The notes beneath the pieces were generated by a model, which saw only the letters and a program-made list of their open reading frames with translations, did no database searches and was not told where the DNA came from. Shown here piece after piece: positions 19,831-34,755 of a stretch of DNA of 64,000 bases; the first letter of the stretch is position 1; each line of letters opens with the position of its first letter. Origin of the DNA: Symsagittifera roscoffensis (lineage: Eukaryota > Xenacoelomorpha > Acoela > Convolutidae); contig NC_087063.1 in assembly GCF_963678635.1 (NCBI RefSeq), positions 24,868,701 to 24,932,700 on the forward strand. The letters are read 5' to 3'. Made by a program: the position numbers and the translations under genes.

Positions 19831-21621
19831 TCCCAAAAAAAAATTAACAAACCTCATACCTTTTCATAACACCTGCTGTTTTCAAACAGAACCTAACACT
19901 AGTCAAAAATAAACCAGCACTATGTGCTATTAAATTACCAATGCTTAAATATGCTTAATTATGAAGAAATTGAAATATACTAAAAGTGCCACCAAAAAAC
20001 ACTTTTATTTGCAATTTGGGTTGGAAAAAAAGAGGGTCGTAATAATACACTCCGCTCCGCATGTGTAAAAAAAATTAACAAAAAATACTAATATTAGACA
20101 TTAAAATAACTTCAAAAAAATGGACCTGTCAAACAAGATTTTTTCCGCATAAGTCTAACAAAAACTTTTTTAGCTCAAATTAAAAAATTTGAGATTCGAC
20201 CAGTATGGCCAAATTTATGACGACATCGAAATTGTATGAGTGGCAGCCGAGTGGGAAAATGGCAGCTTCGAGGAGCTAACGGTGTTAAGCGTTCAATTTA
20301 GCGAGTTGGGATAGGTAAATTTGGAGTGACGAAATAAATTTTAAAATTTCGATTTGAGCGTGCATGACACATAACAATTTTAGCTTTCGCAAACACAGAA
20401 ACCGAAAAAAATGAGAAGAATGGTTTTCGCTGATATATCACAGGTGTGCAATTTACGAAAAACATGACAGAAAAATATATTCGAAGATATTAGCGGAAGA
20501 GTATTTCCAATTGTAACGATTGCACAGCTATAATCGGTACGGAGCAGTTACCGAGATTTCGGAGGGGTATTGGGAAGATTTTGCTACCTTTTCAAAAACC
20601 GCGATAAGACAGCTGTTTGACCGGATTCGAGAACCCGGAAAGGTCTCGGGATTAGACTGAAAGTAAGTTTTTATCAACTTTCAGCTTCTGGAAATTCCCT
20701 GCATTGAATTTAATTAACAACTGATTCGTTTTTCAGAATATGAAAAGCTAGGAGTTGTGGGAAAGGGTTGATCCATCTCCGATGGATATGATGATCTTTT
20801 GTCTACTGAACAAAAACAATAGTTATATGATAATAAGTAGCAGTACTCTTCTTAGAAGTGGTCTGGGGATACTGAGACTCAACCATGAGCTCTCTATTTT
20901 TGCATGGAACTAAGTTATTTGGCGCGATCTGGCCGACAGCCTTAAATAGTAATGACTTTGTCGACCCGATGTTAATATACCACATTTTGAACTGGCTTTG
21001 GTAGAGACGTTGAAAAGTATGTGCAGCTGTGTTTAGACGCTAGACAGTCGTTTCATAACCTAGCTTTATTTTCCGTCGGTATGTACTTCCGGCCGAATGT
21101 AACAGACACAATACGCTTCTATGATTCATTAGAAATGTAATTTAAGCAAAAGTTTTTGCACACTTTCAATGCAACTTCAGGTTGAACAGTCTAAAAAACT
21201 CTCCGAAAATCTATCAAGAATCATAAAACTGTTCAATATAATTTTTCATTAAAATGCATAAATCATTTTTTCACACAAAGTTTTTATGCAATCAATATTG
21301 AAAATTACTGCCCAAATTTTTTCGAGAGTTTTGTGCTTTTTCCTACAATCTTTATTTCAAACATTCAATCCCATTTAGAGTTCGGCAAAAAAAAAAAATT
21401 TTGTTGCTTTTTGATGTTTTACGCAAAAGCATACGACTTTGGAGCAATAATTTCAGTGTCAGCACCCTGCTTCTATTTCGAGCAAAATGTGAAATAAACA
21501 CTGAACACTCCCAATTTGGAACTAAAAACCGAAAATAATAAAAAGTAAGAACAGCAAAGAGCTGAGTATAAAACAAGGAGATGCCGGCGAAAAGGCAAAT
21601 GACTGGCATCTCCTAGACGTT

Positions 21622-22212
21622 GTGGAAATTTCGTATCAGTTTGAAAAAAAGCTAAGCAAAAGCGACTTACTAGAAAGAAAAAGAATGTCGAAGAAAAAAC
21701 AGTTACTCGTAGTTCAAATAAGTTTGATTCCGTCAATTGAGGAGGAAAGGCCCGGTTTTTTACTCATTTTTTTTGGAAATTTTGGTTATGATAAGATGTT
21801 TAAAAAAAATAAAGACAAAATTTTTCGGCCTGAGTTGTGCTGGGATATTAAAAAATGGGCTAATAATTGTGAAAATTACTTAGTTAAAAAACGTCGCCAG
21901 AAGTTTGAACAATCACTGCAAACCTGAAACCCCAGCTATCCATTTTGACAACTTACACTGGATAATATGGGACCGTTACCGGAATCAGAAAGATTCAAAA
22001 ACACTATTCTAATCAGAGATCATTTTTCAATTTGGTACGACGCAGTACCAATGAAAAAACAAGAACCACAGACAGTAGCTAAGATTTTTGTCGATTATTG
22101 GATTCGCATTTTGGCTGCCCAGCAAACCTGCACAGTGAAAAAGGATCAAACCACATCTCACCAAAAGGTCCCAAAAAAAACAAAAATTAACAAATCTCAT
22201 ACCTTTTCATAA
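21622..22212 (+). pseudogene. Integrase fragment, third unit
   Basis: Fossil copy, best preserved in its first 100 residues (to NCENYLVKKRRQKFEQSLQ) and again from GPLPESERFKNTILI onward. Same order as in the neighbours. Decayed. Confidence 0.75.
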
Positions 22213-23961
22213 CACCTGCTGTTTTCAAACAAGACCTAACACTAGCCAAAAATAAACCAGCACTATGTGCTATTAAATTACCAATGCTTAAATATGCTTA
22301 ATCATGATGAAATTGAAATATACCAAAAGTGCCGCCAAAAACACTTTTTTTTGCGACTTGGGTTGAAAAAAAGAGGGTCGTAATATTACACTCCGCTCCG
22401 CTTGTGAAAAAAATGAACAAAAAAAATATTAATAGACACTACAATAACTTCAAAAAAATGGACCTATCAAAAAGATTTTTTTCGCATAAGTCTAACAAAA
22501 TCTTTTTTTAGCTCAAACTAAAACTTTTGAGATTCGACCAGAATGGCCAAATTTATGACGACATGAAATTGTATGAGTGGCAGCCGAGTGAGAAAATGGC
22601 AGCTTCGAGGAGCTAACGGTGTTAAGCGTTCAATTTAGCGAGTTGGGAGAGGTAACTTTGGAGTGACGAAATAAATTTTAAAATTTCGAATTAGGCGTGC
22701 ATGACACATAACAATTTTAGCTTTCGCAAACAAAGAAACCAAAAAAAATCAGAAGAATGGTTTTCGCTGATATATCACAGACGTGCAATTTACGAAAAAC
22801 ATGACAGAAAAAAATATTCGAAGATATTAGCGGAAAAGTATTTCCAATTGTAACGATTGTACAGCTACAATCGGTACGGAGCAGTTACCGAGATTTCGGA
22901 GGGGTATTGGGAAGATTTTGCTACCTTTTCAAAACCGCGATAAGACAGCTGTTTGACCGGATTCGAGAACCCGAAAAGGTCTCGGGATTAGATTGAAACT
23001 ACGTTTTTTATCAACTTTCAGCTTCTGGAAATTCCCTGCATTGAATTTAATTAACAACTGATTCGTTTTTCAGAATATGAGAAGCTATGAGTTGTGGGAA
23101 AGGGTTGATCCATCTCCGATGGATATGATGATCTTTTGTCTACTGAACAAAAACAATAGTTATATGATAATAAGTAGCAGTACTCTTCTTAGAAGTGGTC
23201 TGGGGATACTGAGACTCAGCCATGAGCTCTCTATTTTTGCATGGAACTAAGTTATTTGGCGCGATCTGGCCGACAGCCTTAAATAGTAATGACTTTGTCG
23301 ACCCGATGTTAATAGACCACATTTTGAACTGGCTTTGGTAGAGACGTTGAAAAGTATGTGCAGCTGTGTTTAGACGCTAGCCAGTCGTTTCATAACCTAG
23401 CTTTTTTTTCCGTCGGTATGTACTTCCGGCCGAATGTAACAGACACGATACGCGTCTATGATTCATTATAAATGTAATTTAAGCAAAAGTTTTTGCACAC
23501 TTTCAATGCAACTTCAGGTTGAACAGTCTAAAAAATTCTCCGAAAATCTATCAAGAATCATAAAATTGTTCAATATAATTTTTCATTAAAATGCATAAAT
23601 CATTTTTTCACACAAAGTATTTATGCAATCAATATTGAAAATTACCGCCCAAATTTTTTCGAGATTTTTGTGCTTTTTCCTACAATTTTTATTTCAAACA
23701 TTCAATCCCATTTAGAGTTCGGCAAAAAAAAGTTAAATTTTTGTTGTGTACTGATGTTTTAGGCAAAAGCATACGACTTTGGAGCAATAATTTCAGTGTC
23801 AGCACCCTGCTTCTATTTCGAGCAAAATGTGAAATAAACACTGAACACTCCCAATTTGGAACTAAAAACCGAAAATAATAAAAAGTAAGAACAGCAAAGA
23901 GCTGAGTTTAAAACAAGGAGATGCCGGAGAAAAGGCAAATGACTGGAATCTCCTAGCTGTT

Positions 23962-24506
23962 ATGGAAATTTCGGATCAGTTCGACAAAAAAGCTAAGCAA
24001 AACTACCTACTAGAAATAAAGAAGCTGACAAAAAAACAGCTACTTGTAGTTCAAATGAACTGGATTCCGACGATTCAGGATTGTACACAATTTTTTGGAA
24101 TTTTTGGTTACAAAAAGACCTTTCAAAAAAACCCAGAAAAATTTTATTGGCCTGGATTGAGCAAGGATATTAAAGAATGGGCTAATATGTGAAAATTAGT
24201 TAGCCAAAAATCATAGCCAGAAACTTGAACATTCACTGCAAACCTGAAATCTCAGCCATCCATTTTGGCAGCTTGCACTGGATATTATGGGACCCTTACA
24301 GGAGTCAGAAGGATTCAAAACACTATTCTATTTGGAGATCAATTTTCAAATTGGTACGAAGCAGTACCATTGAAAACCAAGAACCACAGACAATAGCGAA
24401 GATTTTTGTCGATTATTGGATTCGCATTTTGGCAGCCCAGCAAATCTGCACAGCGAAAAAAATCAAACAACATCTCAATAAAAGTTCGCAAAAAAACAAA
24501 AAGTAA
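23962..24506 (+). pseudogene. Integrase fragment, fourth unit
   Basis: Fossil copy of a second subtype: it reads MEISDQFDKKAKQNYLLEIK and later FYWPGLSKDIKEWAN, the latter being the classic gypsy stretch just before the integrase cysteines. Together with the copies at 34,756 and 35,895 it forms a subgroup separate from the units at 19,283, 21,622 and 26,300, so at least two related parents or an early split are involved. Confidence 0.78.
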
Positions 24507-26299
24507 CAAATTCCATAAATTTTCATAACAACTGTTGTTTTCAAACAGGACCTAACACTAGCCAAAAATAAGTCTGCACTGTGTGCTATTAAATTACCAA
24601 TGCTTAAATGCGCTTAAACGTAACGAAATTGAAATATACCAAAAGTGCCACTAATGAGCACTTTTATTTGCGACTTGGGTTGAAAAAAATAGGATCGTAA
24701 TAATACATTTCGCTTCGCATGTGTAACAAAAATGAACGAAAAAAAACTGTTATCAGACATTCAAATAACTTCAAAAAAATGAACCTATCAAAAAAATAAT
24801 TTCGCATATGTCTAACAAAAACTTTTTAAGCTCGAAATAAAAATCGTGAGATACGACCAGAATGGTCAAAATGCATGACGACATCGAAATTGTATGAGTG
24901 GCAGCCGAGTGGGAAAACTGGCAGCTTCGACGAGTTAACAGTGTTATGTGTTCAATTTAACGAGTTCGGAGAGGTATATTTGCAGTGACTAAATAAATTT
25001 TAAAGTTTCGATTTAGGCGTGCATGACACATAACAATTTTAACTTTCGCAAACACTGAAACCGGAAAAAATCAAAAGAACGATTTTCACTGATATAACAC
25101 AGACGTGCAATTTACGAAAGAGACGGCAGAAAAATTATTTCGAAGAGCAATCCCAATGGTATTAGCGGAAGAGCAATCCCAATGGTAACGGTTGCACAGC
25201 TACAATCGTTACGGAGCAGTTAGCCAGATTTCGGAGGGGTATTAGGAAGATTTTGTTACCTTTTCAAAACCGCGATAAGACAGCTGTTCGACAAGATTCG
25301 AGAACCCGAAAGGTCCTGGTAATAGACTGAAAATAAATTTTTATCATTTCTTATCTTCTGGAAATGCCCTGAGTTGAATTTAATTAACAACTAATACTTT
25401 TTTCAGAATATGAGAAGCTAGGAGTTGTGGGAAAGGGTTGATCCATCTCTGATGGATATGATGATTTTTATCTGCTGAACAAAAACAATGGTTTTATGAT
25501 AATAAGTAGTAGCCCTGTTCATAAGAGTGACATCTTGGTCTGGGGATATTGAGACCCAGCCATGAGCCTAGTAATTTTGCATGTAACTAAATTATTTTGC
25601 GCGATCTGGCCTATAGACTTAAATAGTAATGACTTTGTCGACCCGATATTAATGGACCACATATTGAACTGGCTTTGGTAGAGACGTTTAAAAGTATGTG
25701 AAGCTGTGTTTAGACACTAGCCAGTCGTTTCCTATCATAGCTTTATTTTCCGGCGGTATGTACTTCCGGGCGACTGTAACAAGCACGACACTCTTGAGGG
25801 TTACGAGTGTTACCTACCAACAGTATCATTAGAAATATAATTTCAAGAAACGTTTTCGCCTACTTGCAGTGCTACTTCACTTTGAAAATTCTGAACAATT
25901 GTCATAAAACTATCAAGAATCATAAAATCGTTCAATGGAATTTTTCATAAATTCAAAAATGAAATTTCCCGCTGAAATTTTTCCAAGACTTTTGTGCTTT
26001 TGCTACTATATTTATTTCCAATATTCATTCCAATTTTAATGTTCAGCAAAAAATAATAAATTTATGTTATTTTATGATGTTTTAGGCAAAAGTTTGCAGC
26101 TTTGGAGCAATAAATTCAGTGTCAATTCCCTTCTTCTCTTTCGAGCAAAATCTGGAACAAACACTGAAAACTCCCGATTTGGAACTGAAAACCGAACACA
26201 ATAAAAAGTAAGAACAGCAAAGAGCTGAGTATAAAACAAAGAGATGCCGGAGAAAAGGCAAATAACTGGCATCTCCTGGGCGCTGTGGAAATTTCGGAT

Positions 26300-26800
26300 C
26301 AGTTTGAAAAAAAGCTAAGCAAAAGCGACTTACTAGAAAGAAAAAAAATGTCAAAAAAATAAGTTACTCGTAGTTGAATTAAGTTTGATTCCGTCGATTG
26401 AGGAAGAAAAACCCGGTTTTTTACTCAATTTTTTAGGAAATTTTGATTATAATAAGACGTTTCAAAAAAACGAAGACAAAATTTTCCGGCCTGGGTTGTG
26501 CTGGGATATTAAAGAATGGGCTAATAATTGTGAAAATTACTTAGCTAAAAAACGTCGCCAGAAGTTTGAACAATCACTGCAAACCTGAAACCCCAGCTAT
26601 CCATTTTGACAACTTACACTGGATAACACTTTTCTAATCGGAGATCATTTTTCAAATTGGTACGAAGCAGTACCAATGAAAAACCAAGAACCACAGACAG
26701 TAGCTAAGATTTTTGTCGATTATTGGATTCGCATTTTGGCTGCCCAGCAAACCTGCACAGTGAAAAAGGATCAAACCACATCTCACCAAAAGTTCCCAAA
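26300..26800 (+). pseudogene. Integrase fragment, fifth unit (1.2-kb unit)
   Basis: Fossil copy of the first subtype (RPGLCWDIKEWANNCENYLAKKR). It belongs to the 1.2-kb unit that precedes the 878-base run and still contains integrase core sequence that the 878-base units no longer have. Confidence 0.75.
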
Positions 26801-27325
26801 AAAAACAAAAATTAACAAATCTCATACCTTTTCATAACACCTGCTGTTTTCAAACAAGACCTAACACTAGCCAAAAATAAACCAGCACTATGTGCTATTA
26901 AATTACCAATGCTTAAATATGCTTAATCATGATGAAATTGAAATATATCAAAAGTGCCGCCAAAAACACTTTTTTTTGCGACTTGGGTTGGAAAAAAAGA
27001 GGGTCGTAATGTTACACTCCGCTCCGCTTGTGAAAAAAATGAACAAAAAAATATTAATAGACACTACAATAACTTCAAAAAAATGGACCTATCAAAAAAA
27101 TTTTTTCGCATAAGTCTAACAAAATCTTTTTTTTAGCTCAAACTAAAACTTTTGAGATTCGACCAGAATGGCCAAATTTATGACGACATGAAATTGTATG
27201 AGTGGCAGCCGAGTGGGAAAATTGGCAGTTCCGAGGAGTTAACGGTGTTAAGCGGTCAATTTAGCGAGTTGGGAGAGGTAAATTTGGAGTGACGAAATAA
27301 ATTTTAAAATTTCGATTCAGGCGTG

Positions 27326-30300
27326 TCAATTCCCTTCTTCTCTTTTGAGCAAAATCTGGAACAAACACTGAAAACTCCCGATTTGGAACTGAAAACCGAA
27401 CATAATGAAAAGTAAGAACAGCAAAGAGCTGAGTATAAAACAAAGAGATGCCGGAGAAAAGGCAAATAACTGGCATCTCCTGGGCGCTGTGGAAATTTCG
27501 GATCAGTTTGAAAAAAAGCTAAGCAAAAGCGACTTACTAGAAAGAAAAAAAATGTCAAAAAAATAAGTTACTCGTAGTTGAATTAAGTTTGATTCCGTCG
27601 ATTGAGGAGGAAAGGCCCGGTTTTTTACTCAATTTTAGTCAAAAAGGATCAAACCACATCTCACCAAAAGGTCCCAAAAAAAACAAAAATTAACAAATCT
27701 CATACCTTTTCATAACACCTGCTGTTTTCAAACAAGACCTAACACTAGCCAAAAATAAACCAGCACTATGTCCTATTAAATTACCAATGCTTAAATATGC
27801 TTAATCATGATGAAATTGAAATATACCAAAAGTTCCGCCAAAAACACTTTTTTTTGCGACTTGGGTTGGAAAAAAAGAGGGTCGTAATGTTACACTCCGC
27901 TCCGCTTGTGAAAAAAATGAACAAAAAAAATATTAATAGACACTACAATAACTTCAAAAAAATGGACCTATCAAAAAAAATTTTTTCGCATAAGTCTAAC
28001 AAAATCTTTTTTTAGCTCAAACTAAAACTTTTGAGATTCGACCAGAATGGCCAAATTTATGACGACATGAAATTGTATGAGTGGCAGCCGAGTGGGAAAA
28101 TTGGCAGTTCCGAGGAGTTAACGGTGTTAAGCGGTCAATTTAGCGAGTTGGGAGAGGTAAATTTGGAGTGACGAAATAAATTTTAAAATTTCGATTCAGG
28201 CGTGTCAATTCCCTTCTTCTCTTTTGAGCAAAATCTGGAACAAACACTGAAAACTCCCGATTTGGAACTGAAAACCGAACATAATGAAAAGTAAGAACAG
28301 CAAAGAGCTGAGTATAAAACAAAGAGATGCCGGAGAAAAGGCAAATAACTGGCATCTCCTGGGCGCTGTGGAAATTTCGGATCAGTTTGAAAAAAAGCTA
28401 AGCAAAAGCGACTTACTAGAAAGAAAAAAAATGTCAAAAAAATAAGTTACTCGTAGTTGAATTAAGTTTGATTCCGTCGATTGAGGAGGAAAGGCCCGGT
28501 TTTTTACTCAATTTTAGTCAAAAAGGATCAAACCACATCTCACCAAAAGGTCCCAAAAAAAACAAAAATTAACAAATCTCATACCTTTTCATAACACCTG
28601 CTGTTTTCAAACAAGACCTAACACTAGCCAAAAATAAACCAGCACTATGTGCTATTAAATTACCAATGCTTAAATATGCTTAATCATGATGAAATTGAAA
28701 TATACCAAAAGTGCCGCCAAAAACACTTTTTTTTGCGACTTGGGTTGGAAAAAAAGAGGGTCGTAATGTTACACTCCGCTCCGCTTGTGAAAAAAATGAA
28801 CAAAAAAAATATTAATAGACACTACAATAACTTCAAAAAATTGACCTATCAAAAAAAATTTTTTCGCATAAGTCTAACAAAATCTTTTTTTAGCTCAAAC
28901 TAAAACTTTTGAGATTCGACCAGAATGGCCAAATTTATGACGACATGAAATTGTATGAGTGGCAGCCGAGTGGGAAAATTGGCAGTTCCGAGGAGTTAAC
29001 GGTGTTAAGCGGTCAATTTAGCGAGTTGGGAGAGGTAAATTTGGAGTGACGAAATAAATTTTAAAATTTCGATTCAGGCGTGTCAATTCCCTTCTTCTCT
29101 TTTGAGCAAAATCTGGAACAAACACTGAAAACTCCCGATTTGGAACTGAAAACCGAACATAATGAAAAGTAAGAACAGCAAAGAGCTGAGTATAAAACAA
29201 AGAGATGCCGGAGAAAAGGCAAATAACTGGCATCTCCTGGGCGCTGTGGAAATTTCGGATCAGTTTGAAAAAAAGCTAAGCAAAAGCGACTTACTAGAAA
29301 GAAAAAAAATGTCAAAAAAATAAGTTACTTGTAGTTGAATTAAGTTTGATTCCGTCGATTGAGGAGGAAAGGCCCGGTTTTTTACTCAATTTTAGTCAAA
29401 AAGGATCAAACCACATCTCACCAAAAGGTCCCAAAAAAAAAAAATTAACAAATCTCATACCTTTTCATAACACCTGCTGTTTTCAAACAAGACCTAACAC
29501 TAGCCAAAAATAAACCAGCACTATGTGCTTTTAAATTACCAATGCTTAAATATGCTTAATCATGATGAAATTGAAATATACCAAAAGTGCCGCCAAAAAC
29601 ACTTTTTTTTGCGACTTGGGTTGGAAAAAAAGAGGGTCGTAATGTTACACTCCGCTCCGCTTGTGAAAAAAATGAACAAAAAAAATATTAATAGACACTA
29701 CAATAACTTCAAAAAAATGGACCTATCAAAAAAAAATTTTTCGCATAAGTCTAACAAAATCATTTTTTAGCTCAAACTAAAACTTTTGAGATTCGACCAG
29801 AATGGCCAAATTTATGACGACATGAAATTGTATGAGTGGCAGCCGAGTGGGAAAATTGGCAGTTCCGAGGAGTTAACGGTGTTAAGCGGTCAATTTAGCG
29901 AGTTGGGAGAGGTAAATTTGGAGTGACGAAATAAATTTTAAAATTTCGATTCAGGCGTGTCAATTCCCTTCTTCTCTTTTGAGCAAAATCTGGAACAAAC
30001 ACTGAAAACTCCCGATTTGGAACTGAAAACCGAACATAATGAAAAGTAAGAACAGCAAAGAGCTGAGTATAAAACAAAGAGATGCCGGAGAAAAGGCAAA
30101 TAACTGGCATCTCCTGGGCGCTGTGGAAATTTCGGATCAGTTTGAAAAAAAGCTAAGCAAAAGCGACTTACTAGAAAGAAAAAAAATGTCAAAAAAATAA
30201 GTTACTCGTAGTTGAATTAAGTTTGATTCCGTCGATTGAGGAGGAAAGGCCCGGTTTTTTACTCAATTTTAGTCAAAAAGGATCAAACCACATCTCACCA

Positions 30301-33300
30301 AAAGGTCCCAAAAAAAACAAAAATTAACAAATCTCATACCTTTTCATAACACCTGCTGTTTTCAAACAAGACCTAACACTAGCCAAAAATAAACCAGCAC
30401 TATGTCCTATTAAATTACCAATGCTTAAATATGCTTAATCATGATGAAATTGAAATATACCAAAAGTGCCGCCAAAAACACTTTTTTTGCGACTTGGGTT
30501 GGAAAAAAAGAGGGTCGTAATGTTACACTCCGCTCCGCTTGTGAAAAAAATGAACAAAAAAAATATTAATAGACACTACAATAACTTCAAAAAAATGGAC
30601 CTATCAAAAAAAAATTTTTCGCATAAGTCTAACAAAATCTTTTTTTAGCTCAAACTAAAACTTTTGAGATTCGACCAGAATGGCCAAATTTATGACGACA
30701 TGAAATTGTATGAGTGGCAGCCGAGTGGGAAAATTGGCAGTTCCGAGGAGTTAACGGTGTTAAGCGGTCAATTTAGCGAGTTGGGAGAGGTAAATTTGGA
30801 GTGACGAAATAAATTTTAAAATTTCGATTCAGGCGTGTCAATTCCCTTCTTCTCTTTTGAGCAAAATCTGGAACAAACACTGAAAACTCCCGATTTGGAA
30901 CTGAAAACCGAACATAATGAAAAGTAAGAACAGCAAAGAGCTGAGTATAAAACAAAGAGATGCCGGAGAAAAGGCAAATAACTGGCATCTCCTGGGCGCT
31001 GTGGAAATTTCGGATCAGTTTGAAAAAAAGCTAAGCAAAAGCGACTTACTAGAAAGAAAAAAAATGTCAAAAAAATAAGTTACTCGTAGTTGAATTAAGT
31101 TTGATTCCGTCGATTGAGGAGGAAAGGCCCGGTTTTTTACTCAATTTTAGTCAAAAAGGATCAAACCACATCTCACCAAAAGGTCCCAAAAAAAACAAAA
31201 ATTAACAAATCTCATACCTTTTCATAACACCTGCTGTTTTCAAACAAGACCTAACACTAGCCAAAAATAAACCAGCACTATGTGCTATTAAATTACCAAT
31301 GCTTAAATATGCTTAATCATGATGAAATTGAAATATACCAAAAGTGCCGCCAAAAACACTTTTTTTTGCGACTTGGGTTGGAAAAAAAGAGGGTCGTAAT
31401 GTTACACTCCGCTCCGCTTGTGAAAAAAATGAACAAAAAAAATATTAATAGACACTACAATAACTTCAAAAAAATGGACCTATCAAAAAAAAATTTTTCG
31501 CATAAGTCTAACAAAATCATTTTTTAGCTCAAACTAAAACTTTTGAGATTCGACCAGAATGGCCAAATTTATGACGACATGAAATTGTATGAGTGGCAGC
31601 CGAGTGGGAAAATTGGCAGTTCCGAGGAGTTAACGGTGTTAAGCGGTCAATTTAGCGAGTTGGGAGAGGTAAATTTGGAGTGACGAAATAAATTTTAAAA
31701 TTTCGATTCAGGCGTGTCAATTCCCTTCTTCTCTTTTGAGCAAAATCTGGAACAAACACTGAAAACTCCCGATTTGGAACTGAAAACCGAACATAATGAA
31801 AAGTAAGAACAGCAAAGAGCTGAGTATAAAACAAAGAGATGCCGGAGAAAAGGCAAATAACTGGCATCTCCTGGGCGCTGTGGAAATTTCGGATCAGTTT
31901 GAAAAAAAGCTAAGCAAAAGCGACTTACTAGAAAGAAAAAAAATGTCAAAAAAATAAGTTACTCGTAGTTGAATTAAGTTTGATTCCGTCGATTGAGGAG
32001 GAAAGGCCCGGTTTTTTACTCAATTTTAGTCAAAAAGGATCAAACCACATCTCACCAAAAGGTCCCAAAAAAAACAAAAATTAACAAATCTCATACCTTT
32101 TCATAACACCTGCTGTTTTCAAACAAGACCTAACACTAGCCAAAAATAAACCAGCACTATGTGCTATTAAATTACCAATGCTTAAATATGCTTAATCATG
32201 ATGAAATTGAAATATACCAAAAGTGCCGCCAAAAACACTTTTTTTTGCGACTTGGGTTGGAAAAAAAGAGGGTCGTAATGTTACACTCCGCTCCGCTTGT
32301 GAAAAAAATGAACAAAAAAAATATTAATAGACACTACAATAACTTCAAAAAAATGGACCTATCAAAAAAAAAATTTTCGCATAAGTCTAACAAAATCTTT
32401 TTTTAGCTCAAACTAAAACTTTTGAGATTCGACCAGAATGGCCAAATTTATGACGACATGAAATTGTATGAGTGGCAGCCGAGTGGGAAAATTGGCAGTT
32501 CCGAGGAGTTAACGGTGTTAAGCGGTCAATTTAGCGAGTTGGGAGAGGTAAATTTGGAGTGACGAAATAAATTTTAAAATTTCGATTCAGGCGTGTCAAT
32601 TTCCTTCTTCTCTTTTGAGCAAAATCTGGAACAAACACTGAAAACTCCCGATTTGGAACTGAAAACCGAACATAATGAAAAGTAAGAACAGCAAAGAGCT
32701 GAGTATAAAACAAAGAGATGCCGGAGAAAAGGCAAATAACTGGCATCTCCTGGGCGCTGTAGAAATTTCGGATCAGTTTGAAAAAAAACTAAGCAAAAGC
32801 GACTTACTAGAAAGAAAAAAAATGTCAAAAAAATAAGTTACTCGTAGTTGAATTAAGTTTGATTCCGTCGATTGAGGAGGAAAGGCCCGGTTTTTTACTC
32901 AATTTTAGTCAAAAAGGATCAAACCACATCTCACCAAAAGGTCCCAAAAAAAACAAAAATTAACAAATCTCATACCTTTTCATAACACCTGCTGTTTTCA
33001 AACAAGTCCTAACACTAGCCAAAAATAAACCAGCACTATGTGCTATTAAATACCAATGCTTAAATATGCTTAATCATGATGAAATTGAAATATACCAAAA
33101 GTGCCGCCAAGAACACTTTTTTTTGCGACTTGGGTTGGAAAAAAAGAGGGTCGTAATGTTACACTCCGCTCCGCTTGTGAAAAAAATGAACAAAAAAAAT
33201 ATTAATAGACACTACAATAACTTCAAAAAAATGGACCTATCAAAAAAAAATTTTTCGCATAAGTCTAACAAAATCTTTTTTTAGCTCAAACTAAAACTTT

Positions 33301-33470
33301 TGAGATTCGACCAGAATGGCCAAATTTATGACGACATGAAATTGTATGAGTGGCAGCCGAGTGGGAAAATTGGCAGTTCCGAGGAGTTAACGGTGTTAAG
33401 CGGTCAATTTAGCGAGTTGGGAGAGGTAAATTTGGAGTGACGAAATAAATTTTAAAATTTCGATATAGGC
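27326..33470 (+). repeat. Seven nearly identical 878-base tandem units
   Basis: Units start with TCAATTCCCTTCTTCTCTTT (C to T at one place in the last) at 27,326, 28,205, 29,083, 29,960, 30,838, 31,717 and 32,596, so steps are 877-879 bases. Differences between copies are few and mostly in A or T runs. Relative to the 2.34-kb unit, two blocks are missing. One is between the hairpin part and the tail of the integrase fragment. The other is between AGGCGTG and the phrase TCAATTCCC, where a shared GTG marks the junction. Frames of 71 and 84 codons repeat identically on the minus strand but only because the DNA repeats. Confidence 0.96.
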
Positions 33471-34755
33471 GTGCATGACACATAACAATTTTAACTTTCG
33501 CAAACACAGAAACTGAAAAAATGCAGAAGAACGGTTTTCGCTGATATATCACAGACGTGCAATTTACGAAAAACAAAACAAAAAAATATATTCGAAGATA
33601 TTACCGGAAGAGTATTTCAAATTGTAACGATTGTACAGCTACAATCGGTACGGAGCAGTTACCGAGATTTCGGAAGGATATTGGGAAGATTTTGCTATCT
33701 TTCCAAAACCGCGATAAGACAGCTGTTCGACCGGATTTGAGAATCCAAAAAGGTCTCGGGATTAGACTGAAACTAAGTTTTTATCATTTTTTAGCTTCTG
33801 GAAATGCCCTGAGTTGAATTTATTTAACAACTGATTCGTTTTTCAGAATATGAGAAGCTAGGAGTTGTGGGAAAAGGTTGATCCATCTCCGATGGATATG
33901 ATGATCTTTATCTACTGAAAAAAAAACAATAATTATATGATAACAAGTAGCAGTTTTGTTCTTAGAAGTGGTCTGGGGATACTGAGACTCAGCCATGAGC
34001 TCTCTATTTTCGCATGGAACTAAATTAATTTGCGCGATCTGGCCGACAGCCTTAAATAGTAATGACCTTCTTGACCCGATGTTATTAGACCACATATTGA
34101 ACTGGCTTTAATAGAGACGTTTAAAAGTATATGCAGCTGTGTTTAGACGCTAGCCAGTCGTTTCATAACCTAGCTTTATTTTCCGTCGGCATTTACTTCC
34201 GGCCGAATGTAACATACACGATACGCTTCTGGGATACGTGTGTTATCTACCAACAAATTCATTAGAAATGTAATTTAAGCAAAAATTTTTGCACACTTTC
34301 AATGCAACTTCAGGTTGAACAGTCTGAAAAATTGTCATAAATCTATCAAGAATCATAAAATTGTTCAATATAATTTTTCCTTAAAATGCATAAATCATTT
34401 TTTCGAATAAAGTATTTATGCAATCAATATTGAAAGTTTCCGCCCAAATTTTTCCGAGATTTTTGTGCTTTTTCCTACAATCATTATTTCAAACATTCAA
34501 TCCCATTTAGAGTTCGGCAAAAAAAGTTAAATTTTTTTTGCTTTTTGATGTTTTAGTCAAAAGCATACGACTTTGGAGCAATAATTTCAGTGTCAGCACC
34601 CTGCTTCTATTTCGAGCAAAATGTGAAATAAACACTGAACACTCCCAATTTGGAACTAAAAACCGAAAATAATAAAAAGTAAGAACAGCAAAGAGCTTAG
34701 TTTAAAACAAGGAGATGCCGGAGAAAAGGCAAATAACCGGAATCTCCTAGCTGTT

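Noticed and set aside
27304-32828. Identical 84- and 71-codon minus-strand frames (MTFFFFLVSRFCLAFFQTD and MPVICLFSGISLFYTQLFAV) repeated seven times
   Set aside because: They are repeated because the 878-base DNA unit repeats; composition is that of the antisense of A-rich sequence, and they lie antisense to the decayed plus-strand element sequence.
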